Shown: positions 1 through 5,414, counted from the first letter of the stretch. The stretch is 5,414 bases of DNA from Candidatus Sulfotelmatobacter sp. (GCA_030049565.1 JASIKQ010000218.1:1-5414), one strand, 5' to 3'. The notes: generated by a model not told the origin, from the sequence alone. A program made the numbers and translations.

Positions 1-506
1 GCTATCATCCCGGCCACACCTGGGCACTGAGCGAGAGCCCCAACCTGGTGCGCGTGGGCATGGACGATTTTGCCTCAAAGCTGACGGGTAGAGTGGAGAG
101 CATAACGCTCCCGGCACGCGGCACCTGGGTTCGCCAAGGACAGAAGATGTGCACCCTGCATCGCGACGGCTGCGCCGTGGATATGATTTCGCCCGTCGAA
201 GGTACGGTCTCTGACATCAATGAAGCCATCGTCACCAATCCCAAGCTGGCGTTGAAAGATCCCTACGGCGAAGGCTGGCTGCTAACTGTGCAGGCGCCCG
301 ATGCGAAAACCAGCTTCCGTAACCTCGTGGGCGGTTCACTCGCCCGCTGGTGGACGGAAGAAGCTGCCAGCCGCCTGCAACGCCGCATGCCGCTCGCCAC
401 TGCGGGAGCCTACGCGCAGGATGGCGGAGTTGCCGTGGACGATGTCTCGGCGCAGATTCCCGATCAAGAGTGGTTGCCGCTGGCGAAGGAATTCTTCCTG
501 TCATAA
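1..506 (+). CDS. GcvH-like protein without lipoyl lysine (5' truncated)
   Basis: This is the C-terminal 167 residues of a glycine cleavage H-type (lipoyl-like) protein. The reading frame is open from base 3, so the true start lies upstream of the window. Family hallmarks visible are an N-terminal YHPGHTWA segment (the H-protein HEW-type entry), a VGMDDFA stretch, SPVEGTVSDIN, then NP-LALKDPYGEGWLLTV, which is the classic NxxPxLVNxDPYGEGW block. Aligned without gaps from the SPVEG proline, the position of the lipoyl-accepting lysine is glycine (codon 168-170, within HRDGCAVDM), and no lysine lies nearby. It therefore probably cannot carry lipoate and is unlikely to act as the classical methylamine carrier. 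About 65 residues follow the H domain, including a GGSLARWW segment, making it longer than a normal GcvH. No gcvT or gcvP is visible. The family assignment is firm; the function is unknown. Confidence 0.85.
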   Translation, partial: YHPGHTWALSESPNLVRVGMDDFASKLTGRVESITLPARGTWVRQGQKMCTLHRDGCAVDMISPVEGTVSDINEAIVTNPKLALKDPYGEGWLLTVQAPDAKTSFRNLVGGSLARWWTEEAASRLQRRMPLATAGAYAQDGGVAVDDVSAQIPDQEWLPLAKEFFLS

Positions 507-556
507 GTCGAGCTCGCGGCCTGCGAGGGAAAACCTCCCGGCAGAGGACCGCAGAA

Positions 557-611
557 ACTGGCCGCCCGGTTCCCGAGGGGAAAGCAGGATACCGGGCGGC
601 CGGTGTTTTTT
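557..611 (+). terminator. Rho-independent terminator after the GcvH-like gene
   Basis: A perfect 11-bp GC-rich stem (560-570, GGCCGCCCGGT, pairing with 591-601) extends outward to 14 bp (557-604) with one G-T pair. The 20-nt loop can form a small inner TCCC/GGGA hairpin. The stem is followed one base later by six T residues (606-611). It sits 50 bp beyond the stop codon at 504-506 and separates this gene from the PhzF-like gene. Confidence 0.9.
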
Positions 612-755
612 GTTGGCACAGTCCGGCCATTATCGTGCGCCCAACAGCGGCCTTCACAGCTTTCCTGCATCGTGAAAGCTAACCTCCGCATCTGTAGAAC
701 TTCTTAGCTTCCTTTCGCTGCGACGTGAGAAATCAGCACCCTGATTGGGGGATTT

Positions 756-1649
756 ATGGGCCCACCAAGGCGACGGCTGGCGATGGCGCAATGGGATGTG
801 TTTACCTCGACTCCGCTGGAGGGTAATTCGCTGGCGGTGTTTTTCGATGGCCGAGGATTGAGCGATGCCGAAATGCAATCGCTAGCCAAGGAAATGAACT
901 TGTCAGAAACAACGTTCGTTGTGCCGCGGGATAAAGCTATAGAAGGCGAGCGGGGCGTGCGCGTGCGAATTTTCACGGTGCAGGAAGAACTGCCGTTTGC
1001 CGGACATCCCACGCTGGGCACGGCATTTGCTTTGCGCGGGCATGGCGGTGCAAAAAGAGTTGTGCTGGATTTGAATGTCGGCAAAGTTCCAGTTGCTTTT
1101 GAAGATTCTGACGGGCAGCCGGCGTTCGGCGAAATGACACAGGTCGATCCCACATTCGGCATGCAGCATGACCGCGAGGCAGTGGCTCGCGCGACCGGGG
1201 TGCCAGTGGAGGATTTCGACGATTCGCTGCCGATTCAAACGGTCTCGACCGGCGTGCCATTCGCGATTGCTCCGCTGAAATCGCTAGAGGCGCTGCGAAA
1301 TTTGCAGATTAATTTCCTACGCGCGGCTGAATATCTGGAAAGGGCGGAGGGCAAATTTTTTTACTTTGTGAGCCGCGCAACCGTCAATCCGGAGGCCCGG
1401 CTGCAATCGCGCATGATTTTTTATAACGGCGAAGACCCCGCCACCGGTTCGGCGGCGGGCTGCGCGGCGGCATGGATGGTCGCGCAGGGCGTGGCGAAAC
1501 CGGATGAGCGGGCATTGATTGAACAGGGCGTCGAAATGAAGCGGCTGAGCCGGATTTTTGTGCGTGCCTCGCGCAGCGATAACCGCGTAGTTAACGTACG
1601 CGTTGGCGGCAGTTCTGTCGAAGTGATGCGCGGCGAGGTTTTCCTCTAA
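756..1649 (+). CDS. PhzF-family isomerase/epimerase
   Basis: This 297-residue protein belongs to the PhzF/YddE family of cofactor-independent isomerases with the diaminopimelate-epimerase fold. PhzF itself isomerises dihydro-hydroxyanthranilate in phenazine synthesis; most relatives have unknown substrates. Family blocks in order are WDVFTSTPLEGNSLAVF (13-29), MNLSETTFV (47-55) with the general acid/base Glu51, LPFAGHPTLGTA (79-90) with His84, and GEDPATGSAAG (225-235) with Asp227 near the start of the second half. The length is normal and nothing appears broken. The ATG at 756 is chosen because GGGGGA lies about five bases upstream; the ATG at 783 would give the more usual short N-terminus but has a poorer ribosome site. 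A weak candidate promoter is GTGAAA (672-677), 17 bp, TAGAAC (695-700). No phenazine genes are nearby, so phenazine synthesis should not be inferred. Confidence 0.93.
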   Translation: MGPPRRRLAMAQWDVFTSTPLEGNSLAVFFDGRGLSDAEMQSLAKEMNLSETTFVVPRDKAIEGERGVRVRIFTVQEELPFAGHPTLGTAFALRGHGGAKRVVLDLNVGKVPVAFEDSDGQPAFGEMTQVDPTFGMQHDREAVARATGVPVEDFDDSLPIQTVSTGVPFAIAPLKSLEALRNLQINFLRAAEYLERAEGKFFYFVSRATVNPEARLQSRMIFYNGEDPATGSAAGCAAAWMVAQGVAKPDERALIEQGVEMKRLSRIFVRASRSDNRVVNVRVGGSSVEVMRGEVFL

Positions 1650-1738
1650 AGTGCCATTCGGAAAGCGCGAAAGAATCACATCCTCCGCAAGCTTGAAAAA
1701 AGTCAATAGCCGAACTCTGCCATTTGCATCAACGCTAC

Positions 1739-1767
1739 TTTACAGCGCGTGCGGCTGCGGTTAGCAT
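1739..1767 (+). promoter_or_regulatory. Candidate sigma70 promoter for the receiver gene
   Basis: TTTACA (1739-1744, five of six matches to the -35 consensus) and TAGCAT (1762-1767, four of six to the -10) are separated by exactly 17 bp. Transcription would start near 1774, giving a leader of about 75 nt before the receiver start. This rests on pattern match only, in a phylum whose promoters are little studied. Confidence 0.35.
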
Positions 1768-1848
1768 CGCTTCGACTTCGATCCTTCGCGAACAGAGAAA
1801 GCTCCGCTGACTGGCGGTTACTAGCCGCGAGGCGGCGGATTCCAGGCG

Positions 1849-2274
1849 ATGATGAAACCCAAGCGTACGATTCTTTGCGTCGACGATAACGAACAATCGC
1901 TTTCTTATCGCAAAATCATGCTGGAAACGCGGGGCTACCGCGTGGCGAACTACTCCAAAGGCGAAGAGGCGCTGGAGCGCTTCAGCCGGGGGGGCATCGA
2001 TCTGGTGGTGACCGATATGGCCATGCCAGGGCTTGACGGCCCGCAGTTGATCGCGGCGATCAAGAAGGTTTCGCCGCACACACCGGCGATTCTTATTTCC
2101 AGCAAAGTGCGAACCTACGATCACGATTCGCAGGCCGATGTTTTTCTGGCGCGCGGAATGTATGCGCCCGCCGATCTGCTGGAAAAAATTCGATTATTGC
2201 TGGTGCGCAAGCGCGGGCCGAAGCGGCTTCATGAACGGAATACGCCGTTACCACGGCAAATCGGGGTAGCGTAG
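1849..2274 (+). CDS. Stand-alone response-regulator receiver (CheY-like)
   Basis: This 141-residue protein is a single receiver domain with no DNA-binding or enzymatic output domain. The acidic pocket Asp12-Asp13 lies in ILCVDDN, the phosphoacceptor Asp56 in VVTDMAMPGLDG, and the switch serine at Ser84/Ser85 after strand 4 (AILISS). The normally invariant lysine of strand 5 (FLxKP) is replaced by Arg102 in DVFLARG, which may weaken or alter phosphorylation switching. The roughly 25-residue basic tail (RKRGPKR) follows the last helix. Start: two ATG codons occur in a row (1849, 1852) with AGGCG immediately upstream at 1844-1848, so either could be used; 1852 has the better spacing. No histidine kinase is adjacent. 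It presumably acts by phosphorylation-dependent binding to a partner encoded elsewhere. Confidence 0.9.
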   Translation: MMKPKRTILCVDDNEQSLSYRKIMLETRGYRVANYSKGEEALERFSRGGIDLVVTDMAMPGLDGPQLIAAIKKVSPHTPAILISSKVRTYDHDSQADVFLARGMYAPADLLEKIRLLLVRKRGPKRLHERNTPLPRQIGVA

Positions 2275-2465
2275 AAAAACATTCTCACCGCCGCGAACAG
2301 GAGCACGCGAGAAAAATCGTTGACTACGAATTGTCATTGCTAGGAACTCTTCTTAAGTGGTCGAATTCAGAAAGTTCACTTCCTCTTGCCTGTTTTTCTT
2401 GCTGTTCTTTGCGGACTCGGCCCGCTCGGCGGTAAATCTTGCGCATCGTGTAAGATCGAAATTGC

Positions 2466-3164
2466 ATGGGCGCATTCATCGAAGCCATTGATTTGCGCAA
2501 AACCTACCACGTGGGAAAGATCGACGTGCCCGCGTTGCGGGGGATTTCTTTTTCCGTACAAAAAGGAGAATTCGTGACGGTGGTAGGGCCTTCGGGCAGC
2601 GGCAAATCCAGCTTGTTCTATCTGCTGGGCGGGCTGACGCGTGCCGACTCTGGAAAAGTCATTCTCGATGGCGACGACATTGCCGCTCTTACTGACGCGG
2701 AGCGCACGCGCATGCGCAAGCACAAAATCGGCTTCGTATTTCAGAAATTCAATTTGCTGCCGACTCTGGATGCACGCTCAAATATTGGCATTGCACAGGA
2801 AATTTCCGGCAATGGAAGGAGCGATCCTGCATTTTTCTTGCGGATTACCGATCTGTTAGGGCTGAGCAAACGGCTGCATCATCGCCCGTCCGAACTTTCC
2901 GGCGGAGAGCAACAACGCGTGGCGCTGGCGCGGGCGCTGATTAACAAGCCTGCTGTGGTCTTAGCCGACGAGCCTACGGGTAACCTTGACACGGAGAATT
3001 CGAACACCGTGTTGAAGATGCTGCGGCAGTCGAACCAGGAACTGGGGCAGACGGTGCTGATGATCACGCATAATCCGGAAGCGGCGAAGTACGGGGACCG
3101 GATCATTCACATGCGCGACGGGCAGATTGTGAATCCGGAAGAAGACCCGCAGTGGGTGCCGTAG
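2466..3164 (+). CDS. ABC transporter ATP-binding protein, LolD/MacB type
   Basis: This complete 232-residue nucleotide-binding subunit belongs to the LolD/MacB/FtsE-like group (COG1136), whose members power lipoprotein release or mechanotransmission-type export. Motifs are Walker A GPSGSGKS (41-48), Q-loop Gln93 in VFQKFNLLPTL, signature LSGGEQ (144-149), Walker B VVLADE (164-169) with catalytic Glu169, D-loop NLD (173-175) and H-loop His202 in MITHN. All catalytic residues are present. The ATG at 2466 is placed where the family normally starts, but it has almost no ribosome-binding site. A TAAGAT hexamer (2451-2456) ends nine bases before it, so a very short-leader or leaderless transcript is possible. 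The preceding 190 bp (2275-2465) hold no gene, only weak promoter-like hexamers (TTGTCA 2331-2336 with TTAAGT 2353-2358). No permease gene lies beside it, so the membrane partner and substrate are unknown. Confidence 0.93.
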   Translation: MGAFIEAIDLRKTYHVGKIDVPALRGISFSVQKGEFVTVVGPSGSGKSSLFYLLGGLTRADSGKVILDGDDIAALTDAERTRMRKHKIGFVFQKFNLLPTLDARSNIGIAQEISGNGRSDPAFFLRITDLLGLSKRLHHRPSELSGGEQQRVALARALINKPAVVLADEPTGNLDTENSNTVLKMLRQSNQELGQTVLMITHNPEAAKYGDRIIHMRDGQIVNPEEDPQWVP

Positions 3165-3178
3165 CTCGCCAACGAACC

Positions 3179-3229
3179 CCGCGCAAATCGCGCAGCCGCG
3201 CAAATCGCGCACCCGCGCAAATCGGACAG
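3179..3229. repeat. Three tandem copies of a 17-bp unit
   Basis: Three abutting 17-bp units occupy 3179-3195, 3196-3212 and 3213-3229, with consensus CCGCGCAAATCGCGCAG. Units 1 and 2 differ at one base and units 1 and 3 at two; the third carries GGACAG at its end. The array starts 14 bp after the ABC ATPase stop and ends 19 bp before a TATACT hexamer upstream of the RidA-like gene. It may be a simple replication-slippage minisatellite or a set of regulator sites; the sequence alone cannot tell. Confidence 0.9.
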
Positions 3230-3248
3230 CCCTCGAAGGAATGGCGGT

Positions 3249-3254
3249 TATACT
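3249..3254 (+). promoter_or_regulatory. Candidate -10 element for the RidA-like gene
   Basis: TATACT matches five of six bases of the sigma70 -10 consensus. The predicted start near 3261 would give a leader of about 30 nt containing the ribosome-binding site. There is no convincing -35 at normal spacing; the nearest resemblance is CGGACA (3223-3228) inside the third 17-bp repeat, at a 20-bp spacing. The promoter may depend on an activator, or be used weakly. Confidence 0.4.
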
Positions 3255-3277
3255 GGGCGCTCACAAATTCCACATCC

Positions 3278-3284
3278 GGAGAGG
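3278..3284 (+). promoter_or_regulatory. Ribosome-binding site fixing the RidA-like start
   Basis: GGAGAGG lies five bases before the ATG at 3290. The frame stays open upstream to at least 3152, so this site, together with the signal peptide that begins exactly at 3290, decides the start. Confidence 0.85.
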
Positions 3285-3289
3285 ATTCC

Positions 3290-3742
3290 ATGAAAAGGAA
3301 TGCCGTTGCTCTGACGTTGTTAGCGATCACATTGACATCTATTGCACAAGAGACGGATCGCAGACATATTGTTCTAAAGCGTCCTCCAGCATTTGCCAAC
3401 CTGCCTTTCAGCGATGGCGTGTTAACGGGCGACACGCTGTACATTGGCGGACACATTGGCGTTGATCCTAAGACCGGCCAACCGCCGGCGGATGCCGCCG
3501 AGGAAGCGCGGTTGGCCGTCGAGGGCGTAAAGGAAACGCTTGCGGCTGCGGGAATGACAATGGACGATTTGGTTTCGGTACAGGTATTCTGCTCCGACCT
3601 CAGTCTTTACGACACTTTTAATAAGGTTTACCAGTCCTATTTTCATGGGGACTATCCCGCCCGGGCATTCATCGGGTCAGGAAAGCTTTTACGTGGCGGG
3701 AGATATGAAGTGCTAGGCATTGCGGTGAAGAAGCGAAAATAA
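3290..3742 (+). CDS. Secreted RidA/YjgF-family protein
   Basis: This 150-residue protein has an N-terminal Sec-type signal peptide (MKR, hydrophobic core to about residue 18, likely cleavage after Ala19 in TSIA-QE) followed by a complete RidA/YER057c/UK114 domain. Classical RidA deaminates reactive enamine/imine intermediates from amino-acid metabolism in the cytosol as a trimer. The two residues matched to E. coli RidA Arg105 and Glu120 are present at the correct 15-residue spacing: Arg125 in YPARAF and Glu140 in RYEVLGIAV. DTLYIGGHIGVDPKTG (48-63) is the family's usual strand and turn. Imine hydrolysis is therefore possible, but outside the cytoplasm, where the usual PLP-enzyme substrates are absent, so the real substrate is unknown. 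There is no lipobox cysteine, so it should be soluble periplasmic or secreted. It appears to be a single-gene unit with its own candidate promoter. Confidence 0.92.
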   Translation: MKRNAVALTLLAITLTSIAQETDRRHIVLKRPPAFANLPFSDGVLTGDTLYIGGHIGVDPKTGQPPADAAEEARLAVEGVKETLAAAGMTMDDLVSVQVFCSDLSLYDTFNKVYQSYFHGDYPARAFIGSGKLLRGGRYEVLGIAVKKRK

Positions 3743-3790
3743 TTCCTGCGAGGCTGTCGATGATCGGTTTTAATAGCTGCTGCATGAAAC

Positions 3791-3820
3791 TGGTGATCCT
3801 CCAGCACGATCATGTAAAAT
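3791..3820 (+). promoter_or_regulatory. Candidate tRNA promoter
   Basis: TAAAAT (3815-3820, five of six matches to the -10 consensus) lies 11 bp before the first base of tRNA-Gly, the expected distance for a stable-RNA promoter. The -35 candidate TGGTGA (3791-3796, spacing 18 bp) is poor. It would probably drive both tRNA genes. Confidence 0.45.
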
Positions 3821-3831
3821 GAGAAAGCCGA

Positions 3832-3906
<75 letters not shown>

Positions 3907-3992
3907 GATTTTCTTCTCGCAGGCTTCATTCGATGAGGCTCTCGGCGTTCCTTTCGCGGGCGCTTACGGAGCGGCACAGATTACGTACCCCT

Positions 3993-4237
3993 GAGTTGGA
4001 CTTTTGCGCCAGTTAACGCTAAGTTAGTGAACAGGGGCGCGGTACCCAAGTGGTAAGGGAGAGGTCTGCAAAACCTTTATGCGTCGGTTCGATTCCGACC
4101 CGCGCCTCCAGTCTTCTCTTAGTACTCTACTGAATCTGGTACAGTTGGCAGCGATCCACACCTGCCGTCTCGATGGGCTTCGATGCGTGGAAATGGGGCG
4201 TTTTCGACCTCAAAGGTGGACAAAAAGTGCCCAACTC
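3993..4237. repeat. Imperfect inverted repeat bracketing tRNA-Cys
   Basis: The left arm, GAGTTGGACTTTTGCGCC (3993-4010), and the right arm, GGACAAAAAGTGCCCAACTC (4218-4237), are inverted copies. They share GAGTTGG and ACTTTT in register if two bases are gapped. The right arm is preceded by GGT. The arms enclose the tRNA-Cys gene and about 130 bp of flank. They could be decayed insertion-sequence ends or chance; no transposase is visible. Confidence 0.35.
4036..4110 (+). tRNA. tRNA-Cys (anticodon GCA)
   Basis: A full cloverleaf folds here. The acceptor stem is GGCGCGG (4036-4042) with CCGCGCC (4100-4106). The D stem is CCC/GGG. The anticodon stem GAGGT/ACCTT encloses loop CTGCAAA with anticodon GCA at 4068-4070. 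The T loop is TTCGATT. Discriminator T (4107), a known cysteine identity base, precedes an encoded CCA (4108-4110). It lies 129 bp after tRNA-Gly with no terminator between them, so cotranscription is likely. Confidence 0.98.
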
Positions 4238-4693
4238 TTGATGGTCAATTGGTCCTGCCTTCGACATTGTTAACCTCCGCCCGGTCGGCTCTAATAATCT
4301 CGTCGTAGCGGAGCATCGCAGCACACTTGTGCTCGGCAGTCGGATGTAAGAATCTGACTCATGAGCGTCTCCTCAGCTACATCAATTGATTAACAGAACT
4401 ATTTTCTTGCCCTACGCTTTGGGCCGGGATTCCCGGAATGCTTGGTCCGTCTTTGGCGGAGAGATCGCCTGTGCCTTCTGAAGGAACCATTTGGAAGCGA
4501 TTCTCCTTCGCAGAGAGCGTCGGAGTTTTCCATTTTGCCCCGCACGGACAGCACGTGGAACCAGCGCAGGACCGGGCCGCAAGCATCCACCAGAAAAGCC
4601 AGGTCTTCTCCATAAAAACGATCACAGTCTTCTCCTGCACAGGACTTGATTAGCCGTAGCTGGGCCAGCCTTCATCGCCCCACTAAAGTGCGA
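4111..4693. other. Gene-poor stretch downstream of tRNA-Cys
   Basis: I find no convincing gene here. Open frames exist on both strands around 4377-4653, but none has a ribosome site or a recognised domain. Reading the minus strand gives low-complexity text rich in Arg, Ser and Pro, which vaguely resembles dispersed noncoding stretches I associate with soil acidobacteria; that is memory, not evidence. Small structures are AGCACACTTGTGCT (4320-4333, 6-bp arms) and a 13-bp palindrome at 4424-4436. No terminator follows the tRNA. The composition is less GC-rich than the genes to the left. Confidence 0.6.
4424..4436. repeat. 13-bp palindrome
   Basis: CCGGGA-T-TCCCGG is a perfect inverted repeat with a single central base. 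The centre is too short for an RNA hairpin loop and no T-run follows, so it is more like a dyad protein-binding site or chance than a terminator. Confidence 0.5.
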
Positions 4694-4723
4694 TTTACAC
4701 GCCGTCGCAAAGTATACTATAAA
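4694..4723 (+). promoter_or_regulatory. Strong candidate sigma70 promoter
   Basis: TTTACA (4694-4699) and TATAAA (4718-4723) each match five of six consensus bases, with an 18-bp spacer. An overlapping TATACT (4713-4718) adds to the AT-rich -10 region. Transcription would start near 4730, about 200 nt before the flavoprotein start, and this is the best promoter match I found in the window. Confidence 0.6.
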
Positions 4724-4727
4724 GTCC

Positions 4728-4930
4728 ATGTACTTAGTAGACATAATGGGTGGAATCTCTGGCGCCTCTCTCGGAATGAGCAAGATTCTTTCTGTCAAGA
4801 TGAAAATATTGTTCTTCTGGCCAGTCTGGGTTTAGGGGTAGCGGCGTTAAGCCCCGTGCTGTCAAAGACATCCGGTGGGGCTATCAATTGCAAGTCTAGC
4901 ATGATGATCGACATAGAGAGGGTTGCGAAG
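4728..4930 (+). other. Long leader with a small ORF and a signal-peptide-like stretch
   Basis: A frame from ATG 4728 ends at TAG 4833-4835 (35 codons). Inner ATGs at 4746, 4776 and 4800 share that frame, but none has a clear ribosome site. The flavoprotein's own frame is open back to the stop at 4613-4615 but contains no ATG before 4901. Within that frame, 4805-4870 reads NIVLLASLGLGVAALSPVLS and onward, a very signal-peptide-like run. A one-base change in the four-A run 4803-4806 would join it to the ATG at 4800 as M-K-N-I-V. It may be a decayed or fused secreted-protein start, or coincidence. Confidence 0.35.
4916..4921 (+). promoter_or_regulatory. Ribosome-binding site for the flavoprotein
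   Basis: GAGAGG lies nine bases before ATG 4931. The in-frame ATGs at 4901 and 4904 have no such site, so 4931 is preferred as the start. Confidence 0.65.
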
Positions 4931-5414
4931 ATGGACATCAATCAGGGAAGTGAGGCAGGCTCCCAGTTCACGATAGCCGTCATTGGCGGTGGGTTCAGTG
5001 GGGCGATTCTAGCAAGCGAACTCCTGCGTGGCGACAACTCAGCGATCCGAGTGGTGTTAATCGAACGGGAAGGGTGTCCGGGACGGGGTGTGGCCTACAG
5101 CACGCATCTTGCTGGGCACCTCCTCAACGTCAGGGCGCAGAACATGAGCGCTCTTGTGCATGATCCTCTGCATTTCCTGCGCTGGGCGCGAGAGCACCAC
5201 AGCAACCAGGCTCAGCCAGACGATTATCTGCCGCGACGCGTCTACGGCAAGTACGTGGAGTCGACCCTCTGCGAGGCGATAGAGGAGAATCCCGGCAGAT
5301 TAGAATGGAAACGCGACGAGGCGCTCAATATAACTCCTGCCAAATGCAAGGCGAGCATCCTTCTAAAAAGCGGGTGCAGGATTCTCGCCGATGCGGTTGT
5401 CCTAGCTCTCGGCA
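4931..5414 (+). CDS. FAD/NAD(P)-binding protein, YdhS-like (3' truncated)
   Basis: The first 161 residues of a COG4529/NAD_binding_9-type flavoprotein are visible and the frame is open to the window end. A Rossmann FAD-binding motif, AVIGGGFSGA, gives GxGxxG at Gly19-Gly24, and Glu45 (VVLIERE) ends the second strand where it would bind the ADP ribose. Family-typical blocks follow: GRGVAYST (51-58), HLLNVRAQNMSAL (63-75), DPLHFLRW and YLPRRVYGKYV. The visible end, ADAVVLALG, is the usual strand before the second dinucleotide-binding loop. Members are uncharacterised oxidoreductases, normally roughly 450-600 residues and cytosolic. Codon choice includes ATA, CTA, TTA and AGG, which looks less biased than the genes to the left and may hint at a different origin, though this was judged by eye. 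Substrate unknown. Confidence 0.88.
   Translation, partial: MDINQGSEAGSQFTIAVIGGGFSGAILASELLRGDNSAIRVVLIEREGCPGRGVAYSTHLAGHLLNVRAQNMSALVHDPLHFLRWAREHHSNQAQPDDYLPRRVYGKYVESTLCEAIEENPGRLEWKRDEALNITPAKCKASILLKSGCRILADAVVLALG

Noticed and set aside
232..691. Several open frames on both strands over the GcvH-like gene and terminator
   Set aside because: All are Arg/Pro-rich shadows; one would run through a clear intrinsic terminator hairpin.
704..1162. Long open frame on the minus strand across the PhzF-like gene
   Set aside because: It is antisense to a complete, motif-supported gene, and its translation is Ser/Pro/Thr-rich with no domain, as expected for a complement shadow.
756..1649. Phenazine biosynthesis role for the PhzF-like protein
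   Set aside because: No other phz genes are present, and most family members act on other, unknown substrates.
2386..2577. Small cysteine-containing frame upstream of and overlapping the ABC ATPase start
   Set aside because: It overlaps the ATPase N-terminus in another frame, has no ribosome site, and its CxxC-like pairs come from ATPase codons read out of frame.
3179..3229. Possible CRISPR-like array
   Set aside because: The units are only 17 bp and directly abutting with no spacers, and no cas genes are near.
3152..3289. Upstream extension of the RidA-like frame to an ATG at 3152
   Set aside because: It would begin inside the ABC ATPase and run through the 17-bp repeats. The ribosome site and signal peptide both point to 3290.
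4377..4653. Overlapping open frames on both strands in the gene-poor region
   Set aside because: There is no recognisable family, no ribosome site, and the sequence is equally open in several frames, so coding cannot be supported.

Overview
The window looks like a piece of chromosome from a moderately GC-rich soil bacterium, most likely an acidobacterium (Terriglobia/Acidobacteriaceae type). That guess rests on remembered family resemblance: the GcvH-like protein, the short stand-alone receiver and the secreted RidA protein read like Acidobacteriota versions. No rRNA or other decisive marker is present. All five protein genes and both tRNA genes that can be supported lie on the + strand.

Layout. 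Positions 1-506 hold the 3' end of a glycine-cleavage-H-like protein that lacks the lipoyl lysine, followed by a strong intrinsic terminator (557-611). A PhzF-family isomerase/epimerase gene follows (756-1649), then a stand-alone response-regulator receiver (1849-2274) and an orphan LolD/MacB-type ABC ATPase (2466-3164). Just after the ATPase stop lie three tandem copies of a 17-bp unit (3179-3229). Next is a small RidA/YjgF-family protein with a Sec signal peptide (3290-3742). Two tRNA genes follow, tRNA-Gly(GCC) at 3832-3906 and tRNA-Cys(GCA) at 4036-4110. After them comes about 580 bp with no convincing gene. A good sigma70-type promoter (4694-4723) and a roughly 200-nt leader then precede a YdhS-like (COG4529) FAD/NAD(P)-binding protein that starts at 4931 and runs off the window.

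How the genes relate. Gaps of about 125 to 250 bp and separate candidate promoters suggest independently transcribed single genes rather than one operon. The two tRNAs are close enough to share a transcript. The ABC ATPase has no permease beside it and the receiver has no kinase beside it, so their partners must be encoded elsewhere. I see no coherent new multi-gene system. The most unusual items are the lysine-less H protein, the exported RidA, the 17-bp tandem repeat, the imperfect inverted repeat bracketing tRNA-Cys, and an out-of-frame signal-peptide-like stretch in the leader of the last gene.
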